From assembly GCF_003056355.1 (NCBI RefSeq), contig NZ_PYVW01000010.1, positions 1-64,000 on the forward strand: 64,000 nt of DNA, given 5' to 3'. The stretch comes from Devosia naphthalenivorans (GTDB lineage: Bacteria > Pseudomonadota > Alphaproteobacteria > Rhizobiales > Devosiaceae). Each line of letters begins with the position of its first letter. The first letter of the stretch is position 1. Shown here piece after piece: positions 35,334 through 45,302 of the stretch. The notes under the pieces were generated by a model. It saw nothing but the letters and a program-made list of their open reading frames with translations. It made no database searches and was not told where the DNA came from. The position numbers and the translations under genes were made by a program.

Positions 35334-36823
35334 GCGGTTTGTCTCCCGAGATGGCTGCGCAGATCGCGCGGCAGGGTAATGGTGAATGTCGTGCCCTCGC
35401 CCAGCTTGGAGCGCAGGGTGATGTCGCCGCCAAGGCTGCGGACCAGAGTGCGCACATGCGCAAGCCCGATGCCCTCGCCCGGCTGGCTCTGTGCGCCCGA
35501 GCGGCGGAACAGCTCGAACACGCGTTCATGGTCGCTGTCCGCAATACCGCGGCCATTGTCCTCAACCGTGATCTCCACGCGATTGCCCAAGGCCTGGCGG
35601 GCACGCAATGCGATCTCGATAGGCCGGTCGGGGTGGCGGTATTTGATGGCGTTGTCCAGCAGATTTCCCAGCACCTGTTCAAGCGATAGCTTGTCCGACA
35701 CGATCTTGGGCAACTGCACGTCGAACCTGACCGTTCCATCGGTGTCGGCCACCTGATGGTGCACGGCATCGGCATTGGCTTCGATGAATTCCGGCAGGTT
35801 GATCGTTTCGGGCTTGAGCTGGCGCCTTCCCTCGCGGGAAATCTTGAGAATTGCGTTGATCAGGCCGTCCATTTTCCGGGTCGCGGCGCGAATAAAGGTG
35901 ATCGCCTCCGGCAAGTCCTCGGTCGCGGCCAGCCGCGCTTCTTCAAAGGCCGGGTCGGAGGCTTCGGGCGCCTTGGCCATGTAGTCCGACAACAGACCCA
36001 CGCTGGTTTCCAGCTCGCTAGTAAAGCCCATGATATTGACCAGCGGCGCGCGCAGGTCATGCGTCACGATATAAGCAAAGCGCTGGATTTCTTCATTGGC
36101 CCGGCCAAGGTCCGAGGTGCGCTCGCGTACCCGTTCCTCAAGGCTGGAGTTGGCGGTCTCCACTTCGTGGCGGGCAGAGGCGAGCTCACGGGTGTAGCTC
36201 AACACCGTCCAGGCAGACCCGCCCACTACGGCAATAATAACCACCGCGCTGATGATGGTAACCCAGCGCAGCGCGTTGGTGGCACCCCGCTGATTGTTGT
36301 TGCCGTCCGAAATGCGCCGGTCTGCGGCATCGATAATGCCATCAAATAAGGCGCGCGCTTTGTCCATCAACGCCTTGCCCTGGTCGGTCTTCAGCGTGGC
36401 CAGTGCTTCGGCACTCTGGCCGTTGCGCACCAGCTCGATCGTGCGGCTCATTTCCTCCAGCTTGCCCACGATCGCTCCTTCGACCTCCCGAACGGAGGCG
36501 ACTGAATCGGGGTAGGGGGCCAGCACGATCTTGAGCTCTTCCAGAAGCTGCGGAATTTTTGGCACGGCTTCATTATAGGGCTCGAGATAGCTCTGCTCAC
36601 CGGTCAGCATATACCCGCGCTGCCCGGTCTCGGCGTCTTGCATGGCATTGCGCAGATTGATGGCCGCCGTTCGTGCCGATCGTGCCTCGACGGTAATGTT
36701 GAAGTAGTTCTGGTTCTGCTCGACCAGCCAGATAGTGGTGCCCACTATAGCTAGGAGCGCAACAAAACCCACGAGCAGAAGCAGCGCTGTCGAGCGAACG
36801 AAGGCGTTGCTGGAAATTGGCAA
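35330..36823 (-). CDS. CHASE3-domain sensor histidine kinase
   Basis: A 497-residue membrane kinase. Membrane segment 1 (about 12-34), a periplasmic CHASE3 domain with the typical DAETGQRGYMLTGEQSYL near 63-80, membrane segment 2 (about 187-208), a coiled coil, then HisKA with IVTHDLRAPLVNIMGF near 250, N-box NLLDNAIKYRH near 387 and G-boxes VEDNGRGIAD and GEGIGLAHV near 425-450. TTG 36823 is the start, with AGGGGA upstream. It heads the three-gene operon with the two response-regulator genes. The signal is unknown. Confidence 0.92.
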   Translation of the reverse strand: MPISSNAFVRSTALLLLVGFVALLAIVGTTIWLVEQNQNYFNITVEARSARTAAINLRNAMQDAETGQRGYMLTGEQSYLEPYNEAVPKIPQLLEELKIVLAPYPDSVASVREVEGAIVGKLEEMSRTIELVRNGQSAEALATLKTDQGKALMDKARALFDGIIDAADRRISDGNNNQRGATNALRWVTIISAVVIIAVVGGSAWTVLSYTRELASARHEVETANSSLEERVRERTSDLGRANEEIQRFAYIVTHDLRAPLVNIMGFTSELETSVGLLSDYMAKAPEASDPAFEEARLAATEDLPEAITFIRAATRKMDGLINAILKISREGRRQLKPETINLPEFIEANADAVHHQVADTDGTVRFDVQLPKIVSDKLSLEQVLGNLLDNAIKYRHPDRPIEIALRARQALGNRVEITVEDNGRGIADSDHERVFELFRRSGAQSQPGEGIGLAHVRTLVRSLGGDITLRSKLGEGTTFTITLPRDLRSHLGRQTA

Positions 36824-36969
36824 TCACGGTCCCCTATGTCGAGTGTGACATTGCCGAAATCCTGTCCATCTTCAATAGCAAAACTCTCTTTCGCAGGGTC
36901 TTCCGCAAATTTTGCCGACACCAGATGGCCGCAGTCTCCGCTGGCGGTTAACATTTGGTACGCAATGGA

Positions 36970-37005
36970 AAACGCCCGTTCAGCCTTGAAGCTGGGCGGG
37001 CGTTT
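36970..37005 (-). terminator. Terminator of the small membrane-protein gene
   Basis: Outer arms AAACGCCCG and CGGGCGTTT with a nested CAGC/GCTG hairpin, read on the minus strand and followed by TCC. It begins 19 bases after the stop of the 37025-37183 gene. Confidence 0.75.
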
Positions 37006-37024
37006 CGAGCGGCCTGGTTTTGGC

Positions 37025-37183
37025 TTATAAACCCGCGGCCTGCACCTGGGTTACGAGCGGATTGAAGTCGGCGAAAGCGGAAAGGTCGATGTCCTTCGGC
37101 GTCAATATGAGGGCGCCAAGAACTACGACCGCTGCCAGCTTCGCCCGATTCCACATTTTCTGTTTCTTGCGTATGGTCAGCAT
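37025..37183 (-). CDS. Small single-pass membrane protein, 52 residues
   Basis: Short, but supported by a strong AGGAGG six bases before ATG 37183 and a terminator directly downstream. A basic N-terminus (MLTIRKKQKMWNRAK) precedes one hydrophobic segment, LAAVVVLGALIL, at about 16-27. It is followed by TPKDIDLSAFADFNPL and a hydrophilic end. No family is recognised. The longer frame to 37273 lacks a ribosome-binding site. It sits alone between the CHASE3 kinase and stress-related genes. Confidence 0.65.
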   Translation of the reverse strand: MLTIRKKQKMWNRAKLAAVVVLGALILTPKDIDLSAFADFNPLVTQVQAAGL

Positions 37184-37293
37184 GATCGCCTCCTGTGCAG
37201 GAATAATGCCCGGGGCAGTCGTGTGTTCCGCCCACGACCATAAAAATGCCACTAAACTCTTGACCGCTCCCAAAAATCAATATGCCGTACAGG

Positions 37294-37500
37294 CTATCGC
37301 CCAGAAGCGGACGGACGCTTGAAGATGTCTGTCAGGGCAACCAGCGCCACCAGGTGGACCCGGTCCGGCGTCACCGGGTCCCGTAGGCACCGGACATGCG
37401 AGGCGACGGTGAACCGGATGCCCAGGCGTTCCCCGGACGCTGTGAAGTGCAGGCGTTGCGCGGCCGGATCATAGCGCGATGTTGTCACCTTGAATTGCAT
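37294..37500 (-). CDS. Hypothetical protein, 68 residues
   Basis: A small soluble protein with the order MQFKVTTSRYDPAAQRLHF, then SGERLGIRFTVASHVRCL and a C-terminal DRVHLVALVALTDIF. The pattern of a YD.....HF strand followed by a second beta-rich repeat faintly recalls DUF1488, but that is not secure. The ATG has only a weak upstream purine run. It diverges from the PRC-barrel gene, and neighbours suggest a stress or envelope role at most. Confidence 0.45.
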   Translation of the reverse strand: MQFKVTTSRYDPAAQRLHFTASGERLGIRFTVASHVRCLRDPVTPDRVHLVALVALTDIFKRPSASGR

Positions 37501-37655
37501 GGATAGGAAATCCGAAGGTCATGCCGTTGTTCCCGGTATCTCAGCATTTTGCCGAGCCCCGTGTCGAGCCCATCAGGCGATCAGGCTGGCAAATGCCGGC
37601 GGAACAGAACCCGGGCTGAACGGTTATCCTGCACAGCCAAAAAAGGAGCAAGACA

Positions 37656-37952
37656 ATGGACCATTCCAAGCACACGCGCCTTGCCACCGCCGAACTGACA
37701 CCCGCAAACCTGGAAGGCGCCACCATCTACGACGCGGAGGACCACAAGATCGGCAGCGTATCGCACCTGCATGGCAGCGGCGCCGCGACACAGGTCGTGG
37801 TTGATGTGGGCGGTTTTCTGGGGATGGGCGCCAAGCCCGTTGCGGTCCCCCTGCAGCAACTCGAATTCATGCGTGACGATTCCGGCCATGTCCATGCGGT
37901 AACCAACTGGACCAAAGACCAGTTGAAGGACATGCCCGAGCATCATCACTGA
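37656..37952 (+). CDS. PRC-barrel domain protein
   Basis: A 98-residue protein with a single PRC-barrel. LEGATIYDAEDHKIGSVSHL at about 18-37 and VVVDVGGFLGMGAKPVAVPL near 47-66 are the two conserved strands. An acidic/His tail (EHHH) ends it. PRC-barrels act in electron-transfer complexes, RNA processing and, in rhizobial small proteins like this, general stress. AAAAAAGGAGC precedes ATG 37656 by the right distance. The 50-residue disordered protein and treZ follow, suggesting an osmotic or stationary-phase group (inference). Confidence 0.88.
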   Translation: MDHSKHTRLATAELTPANLEGATIYDAEDHKIGSVSHLHGSGAATQVVVDVGGFLGMGAKPVAVPLQQLEFMRDDSGHVHAVTNWTKDQLKDMPEHHH

Positions 37953-37995
37953 GCCCGCATCGAAGCGGCGCCATCCACAATCAGAGGCCCTGACC

Positions 37996-38148
37996 ATGTC
38001 CGCACCCGATAAAAAGCCTGCATCCGACAAACCTTCCAGCAAGCCGACCGAGGCTCAACCCGGCCAGCAGGAAGACGACAACATTGATGACATGGGCCGC
38101 CCGGTGAACGATCCTAAGGGCAAGCCGCTAGAACAACCCACCAAGTAG
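37996..38148 (+). CDS. Small hydrophilic disordered protein, 50 residues
   Basis: ATG 37996 to TAG 38148, starting MSAPDKKPASDKPSSKPTE and ending GRPVNDPKGKPLEQPTK. It is rich in Lys, Pro, Asp and Ser with no hydrophobic core. The codon use matches neighbours. It lies 43 bases after the PRC-barrel gene and 23 before treZ, so it is probably co-transcribed. Small charged proteins of this sort accompany stress genes in Hyphomicrobiales, but no function is known. Confidence 0.6.
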   Translation: MSAPDKKPASDKPSSKPTEAQPGQQEDDNIDDMGRPVNDPKGKPLEQPTK

Positions 38149-38171
38149 AATTTCTTTCAGGAAAGCTCTCC

Positions 38172-40019
38172 ATGTCCACCGCTCGCCTTGGCGCCATTCC
38201 CGATGCCAGTGGCACGAGCTTTGGCGTGTGGGCGGGTGGCCAAGCGTCGGTGACCCTTGAACTCGAAGGAATGTCCCCCGTTGCGCTCGACGCAGTGGGG
38301 GACGGCTATTTCTACGCCCATGTAGAAGGGGTGAGGACAGGAGCCCGTTACCGCTATCGCGTGGATGGCGGGCGGGCCCTGCCCGATTTGGCCTCACGTG
38401 CCCAGCCCGACGGCAGTGACGGTGCATCGGAGGTCCTCGACACGCGTTTCGACTGGACAGACCATGACTGGCGCGGCATCGATCGCTTCGATCAGGTGCT
38501 CTATGAAATGCACATCGGCACCTTTACGCCCGAGGGAACGTGGCGAGCCGCCATGAACAAGCTCGACCACCTGCACGATACCGGCATAACCGTGATCCAG
38601 ATCATGCCGGTCGGCACGTTCAAGGGGCGTTTCGGCTGGGGCTATGACACCGTTCTACCCTACGCGCCCTTTGCGCCTTATGGCTCCCCACAGGACATGG
38701 CAGCCTTCATCGATGCGGCGCACCAGCGCGGCATCGGCGTCATCCATGACGTGGTCTATAACCACGTCGGATTGGGTGATTGCTTCCGCGACTATAGCGA
38801 GCACTATTTCACCGATCGCTACGAAAACGAGTGGGGCGCCAGCTTCAATTTCGATGGCGAAAACAGCGCGCCGGTGCGCGATTTCATCGTCCAGAACGCC
38901 GTGCATTGGGTGCGTGATTACCACATCGACGGGCTGCGGCTGGACGCCACCCAGGCCATGTTCGACAGCAGCCAGGATCACATCATTGCAGAGATCACCC
39001 GGGCCGTGCGCTCGGCCGCTGGATCGCGCACGGTCTATGTGATCGCCGAAAATCATACCCAGGATCGCATCCTGATCGATCCTGCCGAGCAGGGTGGTTA
39101 TGGTCTTGATGCGATCGTCAGCGATGACTTCCAGCACGCAGCACGCGTCGCCATCACGGGGCATAACGACTTCTATTACCGTGACTATTTGGGTTCGCCG
39201 CAGGAACTGCTGTCTGCGCTCAAATATGGCTTTCTATATCAAGGCCAGCGCTCGGACATGCGCGAAAAGCCGTACGGTACCTATAATCTGGATAAGCCAC
39301 TCGAACATTTCGTGCATTTTTTGGAGAACCACGATCAGATCGCGAACTCCGCCCGTGGCTTCCGCCTCTCACACCTTGCCACCGGCGCGCGCATACGCGC
39401 CGTCTCCACCCTGCTGCTGCTCGGCCCACAGACGCCTTGCCTGTTCCAGGGACAGGAGTTCGGCGCCAGCAATCCGTTTCAATACTTCCTCGGGCTTGAA
39501 GGCGAGGACGCGCAGGAAGTCGCCGAGGGACGCCGCAAGTCGTTGAGCAATTTCCCCAGCGTCCAGGATCCCGTCATGCAGCAACAATTGCCTGATCCGG
39601 CCGCTGACGAAACGTTCAACAACAGCAAGCTCGACTGGAAAGAAGCGAAGCGGAATGAGGCGATGCAGGCCTTTCACACCGACCTCCTGCGCCTCCGCCG
39701 GGCCACGCCCGCCTTTGGGCAGCGCAGCGAACGGCGCTTCGACGGCGCCGTCATCGGGGACGCCGCGCTCCTCATCCGCTATTTTACCCCGGACTTTGCC
39801 GGGCACCGACTGATCTTGCTTAATCTGGGACGCGACCTGCATATCGGTGTCGTGGCCGAACCGTTGCTGGCGCCCCCGCCGGACCGCAAATGGGTGGTCG
39901 AATTTTCCAGCGAGCACCCGCGCTATAACGGCGTCGGCCGCCGCCCCATCGACACCGACCAGTTCTGGATTCTGCCGTCCGACACTGCCCTCGTGCTGGC
40001 CAGCGAGCCGCGCGGCTGA
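38172..40019 (+). CDS. treZ: Malto-oligosyltrehalose trehalohydrolase-like GH13 enzyme
   Basis: A 615-residue glycoside hydrolase. N-terminal carbohydrate-binding/isoamylase N domain (residues 1-95) with GVWAGGQASVTLELEG. GH13 barrel: DVVYNHVG near 196, nucleophile Asp in IDGLRLDATQ near 255, acid/base Glu in YVIAENHTQD near 292 and FLENHDQIAN near 383. TreZ releases trehalose from maltooligosyl trehalose made by TreY. No treY is in the window, so either treY is elsewhere or the enzyme has another alpha-glucan role. AGGAAAG precedes ATG 38172. It is convergent with the GntR-family gene. Confidence 0.88.
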   Translation: MSTARLGAIPDASGTSFGVWAGGQASVTLELEGMSPVALDAVGDGYFYAHVEGVRTGARYRYRVDGGRALPDLASRAQPDGSDGASEVLDTRFDWTDHDWRGIDRFDQVLYEMHIGTFTPEGTWRAAMNKLDHLHDTGITVIQIMPVGTFKGRFGWGYDTVLPYAPFAPYGSPQDMAAFIDAAHQRGIGVIHDVVYNHVGLGDCFRDYSEHYFTDRYENEWGASFNFDGENSAPVRDFIVQNAVHWVRDYHIDGLRLDATQAMFDSSQDHIIAEITRAVRSAAGSRTVYVIAENHTQDRILIDPAEQGGYGLDAIVSDDFQHAARVAITGHNDFYYRDYLGSPQELLSALKYGFLYQGQRSDMREKPYGTYNLDKPLEHFVHFLENHDQIANSARGFRLSHLATGARIRAVSTLLLLGPQTPCLFQGQEFGASNPFQYFLGLEGEDAQEVAEGRRKSLSNFPSVQDPVMQQQLPDPAADETFNNSKLDWKEAKRNEAMQAFHTDLLRLRRATPAFGQRSERRFDGAVIGDAALLIRYFTPDFAGHRLILLNLGRDLHIGVVAEPLLAPPPDRKWVVEFSSEHPRYNGVGRRPIDTDQFWILPSDTALVLASEPRG

Positions 40020-40027
40020 GCTTCTTG

Positions 40028-40744
40028 TTACGGCCGCTTGGGCTCGAACAGGCGGTCTCGTGATCCGGCCAGATGCGTCCTCATCAGATTGCGCGCGCCC
40101 TCGGCATCGCCGGTGCTGATCGCCTGATAGACGGCGGTGTGTTCCACGAAGACGTGCTGCAGGCCATTGCTGGTGCTGCGCAGGGACATGCCGTGAAATC
40201 GCATGCCGATGGCGATATGTTCTTCCAGGGCCTGCATGGCCGTGGAAAAATAAGGATTGGCGGAGGCCTTGGCGATGGCTAGGTGGAACATGAAGTCGGC
40301 GTCGGCCCGGTGCGATTGCCGGTTTGTTGCATCGCGCAGGAGATCGAGCGCGGATTTGATCTCTTTCAGCGCATTGTCGGTCCGGCGATGTGCGGCCATC
40401 GCCGCGGCTTCCGGCTCGATGGTCAGGCGGAAATCGTAGCAATGCTGCAGATCTGACAGGTTTTCCATCTGCCCAAAGCCGAGCGGTTCGCGCAGGCCAT
40501 GGTCTCGCACGAAGCTGCCGGCGCCGCGGCGGGAATAGATCAGCCCCTGGTCGCGCAGCCGTTGTAGCGCGTCGCGCACGACCGGACGCGACACCTGGAA
40601 CTCGCTCGCTAGCGTATGCTCGGTGGGCAGGCGTTCATCGACGGCATAGGCGCCCGACTTGATGGCCCGCAACATACGGTCGAACACCGCGTCGGAAAGG
40701 CTGCGGCGTGCATTGAGACTGTCCGACATCACTGCTCGTGTCAC
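40028..40744 (-). CDS. GntR-family (FadR subfamily) transcriptional regulator
   Basis: A 238-residue repressor-type protein. The N-terminal winged helix (about 15-80) contains ERLPTEHTLASEFQVSRPVVRDAL and GLIYSRRGAGSFV. The all-helical FCD effector domain has RLTIEPEAAAMAA near 106 and DADFMFHLAIAKASANPYF near 148 with metal/ligand-binding Asp and His. The GTG start overlaps the kinase stop (GTGA). It is the last gene of the leftward operon and is the likely regulator of both divergent operons around 46.8-47.1 kb, with a sugar-acid intermediate as effector (inference). Confidence 0.9.
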   Translation of the reverse strand: MTRAVMSDSLNARRSLSDAVFDRMLRAIKSGAYAVDERLPTEHTLASEFQVSRPVVRDALQRLRDQGLIYSRRGAGSFVRDHGLREPLGFGQMENLSDLQHCYDFRLTIEPEAAAMAAHRRTDNALKEIKSALDLLRDATNRQSHRADADFMFHLAIAKASANPYFSTAMQALEEHIAIGMRFHGMSLRSTSNGLQHVFVEHTAVYQAISTGDAEGARNLMRTHLAGSRDRLFEPKRP

Positions 40745-41768
40745 TCCCGTTCGTGCCCGCTGCTGAAAGCGAGCAGGCGCACCAAAGTGTCGCTGTCGCC
40801 AAAGCCGCCAGACTTCGTGATTATGGTGAAACCACCGGCCCGGGCAATAGGCAGCCCCGGCAGCGCTTCGCCCAGCAGGGTCACATGACCGATGCCGAGC
40901 GCCTCAAGAATGGCCTGCGCCGTAGCGCCACCGGAAAGAACCATCAAAGTGCCTGGTGGGGGCGATAGACGATCAACCGAGGCCGCCAGATTACGAGCCA
41001 CGACGGCCGCACTGGCTTGCTCGTGTCCCGGAGTGGCCTGCAGCAGGGTAAAGGGCGCCAGCGCTCTCGCCTCCGTTGCCGCGATCCCGTTTGGCGCGTC
41101 GACAAAATCCATCTCGGGCAGCGCGTCACGCAAGGCGGAGACTTGCGCCAGCGTAATTGGGTCGGTGGAGCCAATGGCCAGGATGACGGGTGCCGTCCTG
41201 TCGAGGGTCGGTGCCGGCTGCGACTGACCGGCCCAGCTGTGCGCCACCGCCTCAGCAAGGCCGCGAGCGCCGACCAGCAGGTCACGCGCGCTGGATTGGA
41301 CCGCCGCGTCGATGTCGTCCTGGCTCGTCACGTCGGGAACGCTTGCCCGGTCGGCATGGACACCCAGCCGCGAGGCAATGTCGATGGGGTGCGCAACGCC
41401 AAATCCGGTGAGCTGGCCATTCTGCACCACCCGCCCGAATGCTGGAATTGCTGGAACCACGAGGGCGCGTTCGTGCGGGATAGCATCGAGTTCCGCGCCA
41501 ATATTGCCCTTGAGACGGGAATCCACCTTCTTGAAAATGGCAATTCCGGGCGGCAATTGCGCGACGACATCGGCCACAGCGGCGTGGGCTGCCTCGGGTG
41601 CGATCTCGCGGCTATCGGTTGACACGCCGACCACGTCGGCACCGCCCGACAGGGCCTCGCTCAGGGCCGCGGGCGAGAGGGCAACGACGGTTGCGAACCC
41701 ACGCATGGCAAAGGGCGCGCTGGCGTCGAGCGCCCCCGTCAAGTCATCGGCAATGACGGCGAGGCGCG

Positions 41769-41772
<4 letters not shown>
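40741..41772 (-). CDS. Four-carbon acid sugar kinase family protein (DUF1537)
   Basis: A 343-residue OtnK/DtnK-like kinase. The N-terminal substrate domain shows VIADDLTGALDASAPF at 6-21, STDSRE near 51 and KKVDSRLKGNIGAEL near 80. The C-terminal nucleotide domain has PVILAIGSTDP near 195, MVLSGGATAQAIL near 278 and TITKSGGFGD near 322. Family members phosphorylate D-threonate, D-erythronate or L-threonate at O4 (some act on 3-oxo-tetronates). It is linked by overlap to the ABC ATPase upstream and GntR downstream. The PdxA2 partner is in the divergent operon. It is shorter than typical (about 420), lacking part of the inter-domain region. Confidence 0.87.
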
Positions 41773-43374
<1,602 letters not shown>

Positions 43375-43382
<8 letters not shown>

Positions 43383-44298
43383 TGGCAGTACTCCGCGCTT
43401 CGAGGCGCCAGCGCTGGGCGGGATCGAGTGCCACGCGCATCCAGTTCGACAACAGATTGAGCGACAGCGTCGTGATGACGATCAGCAGGCCCGGCCAGAA
43501 CGCCAGCCACCAGGCGGTCGTGAGGTAAGGCCGTCCCTGGCTGACCATCAGGCCCCAGGTGATATCGGGCGGCTGGATGCCGATGCCCAGGAAGGACAGC
43601 GAGGATTCCGCCAGCATGACGAAGGCAAAATCCAGCGTTGCGATGGTGACCAGCGTCGGCGCGACAACCGGCAGGATGTGGCGCAGGATGATGCGGCCAT
43701 TGGAGGCGCCCATGACCACGGCGGCCTGCACGAACATGCGCTGGCGCACTTCGAGCACTTCGGCCCGCGTGGTGCGCAGATAGATCGGGATGCGCGTAAT
43801 GGCGAGGACCAGGATCATGTTGGGGATCGAAGGTCCCAGGACATAAAGCACGATCACCGCGATCAGCAGCGATGGGAAGGACATGATGACGTCCGCCAGG
43901 CGCATGATGGCCTGTGAGACGTGCTTGCCCAGATAGCCGGCGAGCAGCCCCAGCGTGGCGCCCACGATCATCGCCACTGCCACGGTGCCGGCAGCAACCA
44001 GCATGGTGCTGCGCGCCGCGACGATGAGACGGGCGAGCATGGGTCGGCCGAGCGAGTCCCCGCCCAGGATGAAGGCCCAGCCGCGCGCCAGATCGAAGGG
44101 CGGGCTGTTGCGGCCGCGCAGATTCTGGCTGGTGGCCAGATCACCCAGCAGCATGGGTCCAAAGATCGCGAACAGGACGATGACGACCAGCACGAGCGCC
44201 GAAACGAAGGCCAGCTTGTCGCGCCAAAGCATGGAGACGAGGGGCCAGGTGCGCTGCTTTTCGCTGGGGGCAGGGGTGACGGTGGACAGATCTGACAT
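43375..44298 (-). CDS. ABC transporter permease, DppC-like
   Basis: A 307-residue inner-membrane permease with an N-terminal helix after a cytoplasmic tail (about 28-50) and five more segments. The EAA cytoplasmic loop is VVMGASNGRIILRHILP near 197-213, typical of the BPD_transp_1 family, and the OppC N-terminal domain (WRDKLAFVSALVL) is present. ATG 44298 starts MSDLSTV; a start at 44313 would overlap the upstream permease gene. It pairs with the DppB-like protein. Confidence 0.93.
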
Positions 44299-44309
44299 GG
44301 TGCCGCGCC

Positions 44310-45224
44310 TCAATGCCGAATGCGGGGATCGAGCAGGCCATAGGCGATGTCGATCAGGATGTTCATCAGGAAAATGGCGATGGCAGTCACCATGATGGCG
44401 GCCAGAACGACATTGAAATCGCGCTGGAGGATGGAGTCGATCATAAGTTTGCCAATGCCGGGAAAGCCGAAAATGGTCTCCACGATCACCGCGCCGTTGA
44501 GCATGGCGGCCGCCTGGTCGCCGATGACGGTGATCACAGGAAGCATGGCATTGCGCAGCGTATGAACGAAGATGATCGGCAAGTTACGCACACCTTTGGC
44601 GCGGGCAGTCTTGACATAGGGTGCAGTCAGGGCAGCGAGCATGGAGCCGCGCACCACCTGCACGATAAGCCCGAAGGGGCGAATGAAGAGCACGCCGATG
44701 GGCATGATCCAGTGCCAGGGCGTGCCGACCCCGGAGGTGGGCAGCCAGGCCAAATTGATCGAGAAGATCACGATGGCGACAATGGCAATCCAGAAATCGG
44801 GCGCGGAAGCGCCGATCAGCGAGACAATGGAGACCAGCCGATCAAAAAAGCCGCCGACATTGAACGCGGCCAGCGCGCCCAGCACAATCGAGGCCACAAT
44901 GACCAGCGCCATGGTGATCAGTGCCAGGGGGAAGGTCCAGGCATAGGCTTCCAGCACCACGTCAATGGCGGGCCGCGCCTTGCGCAGGGACTCGCCGAAA
45001 TCGAGATGGATGAAGTCCCAGACATAGCGGCCGAACTGCTCGATCAGCGGCAGGTCGAGCCCGTTGATCGCGCGGAACTGCGCCTTCATCTCTTCGGTGG
45101 CGTCGATCGGCAGAAACAGCGCCGCCGGATCACCGGTCAGCCGGGACAGGAAGAAGACCAGCACGAGCAGGCCCAGGAGCGACAGCAAGCTGGCGATGGC
45201 GCGCTGCGAGATCAGTTTGGTCAT
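44310..45224 (-). CDS. ABC transporter permease, DppB-like
   Basis: A 304-residue permease. The N-terminal segment LLSLLGLLVLVFFLSRLTGDPA (about 13-34) and the PID.TEE region are DppB hallmarks. The EAA loop is ARAKGVRNLPIIFVHTLRNAMLP near 205-227. Six membrane segments. It is the second gene of the leftward operon, 78 bases after the binding protein and directly before DppC. Confidence 0.93.
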   Translation of the reverse strand: MTKLISQRAIASLLSLLGLLVLVFFLSRLTGDPAALFLPIDATEEMKAQFRAINGLDLPLIEQFGRYVWDFIHLDFGESLRKARPAIDVVLEAYAWTFPLALITMALVIVASIVLGALAAFNVGGFFDRLVSIVSLIGASAPDFWIAIVAIVIFSINLAWLPTSGVGTPWHWIMPIGVLFIRPFGLIVQVVRGSMLAALTAPYVKTARAKGVRNLPIIFVHTLRNAMLPVITVIGDQAAAMLNGAVIVETIFGFPGIGKLMIDSILQRDFNVVLAAIMVTAIAIFLMNILIDIAYGLLDPRIRH

Positions 45225-45302
45225 TGCCGATCATCCGTTTGAAAAAAGTGACGCGATGCCGGGACCAGCCCGGCATCGCAAGAGTGTGGACCCCGGAGAG
45301 CC

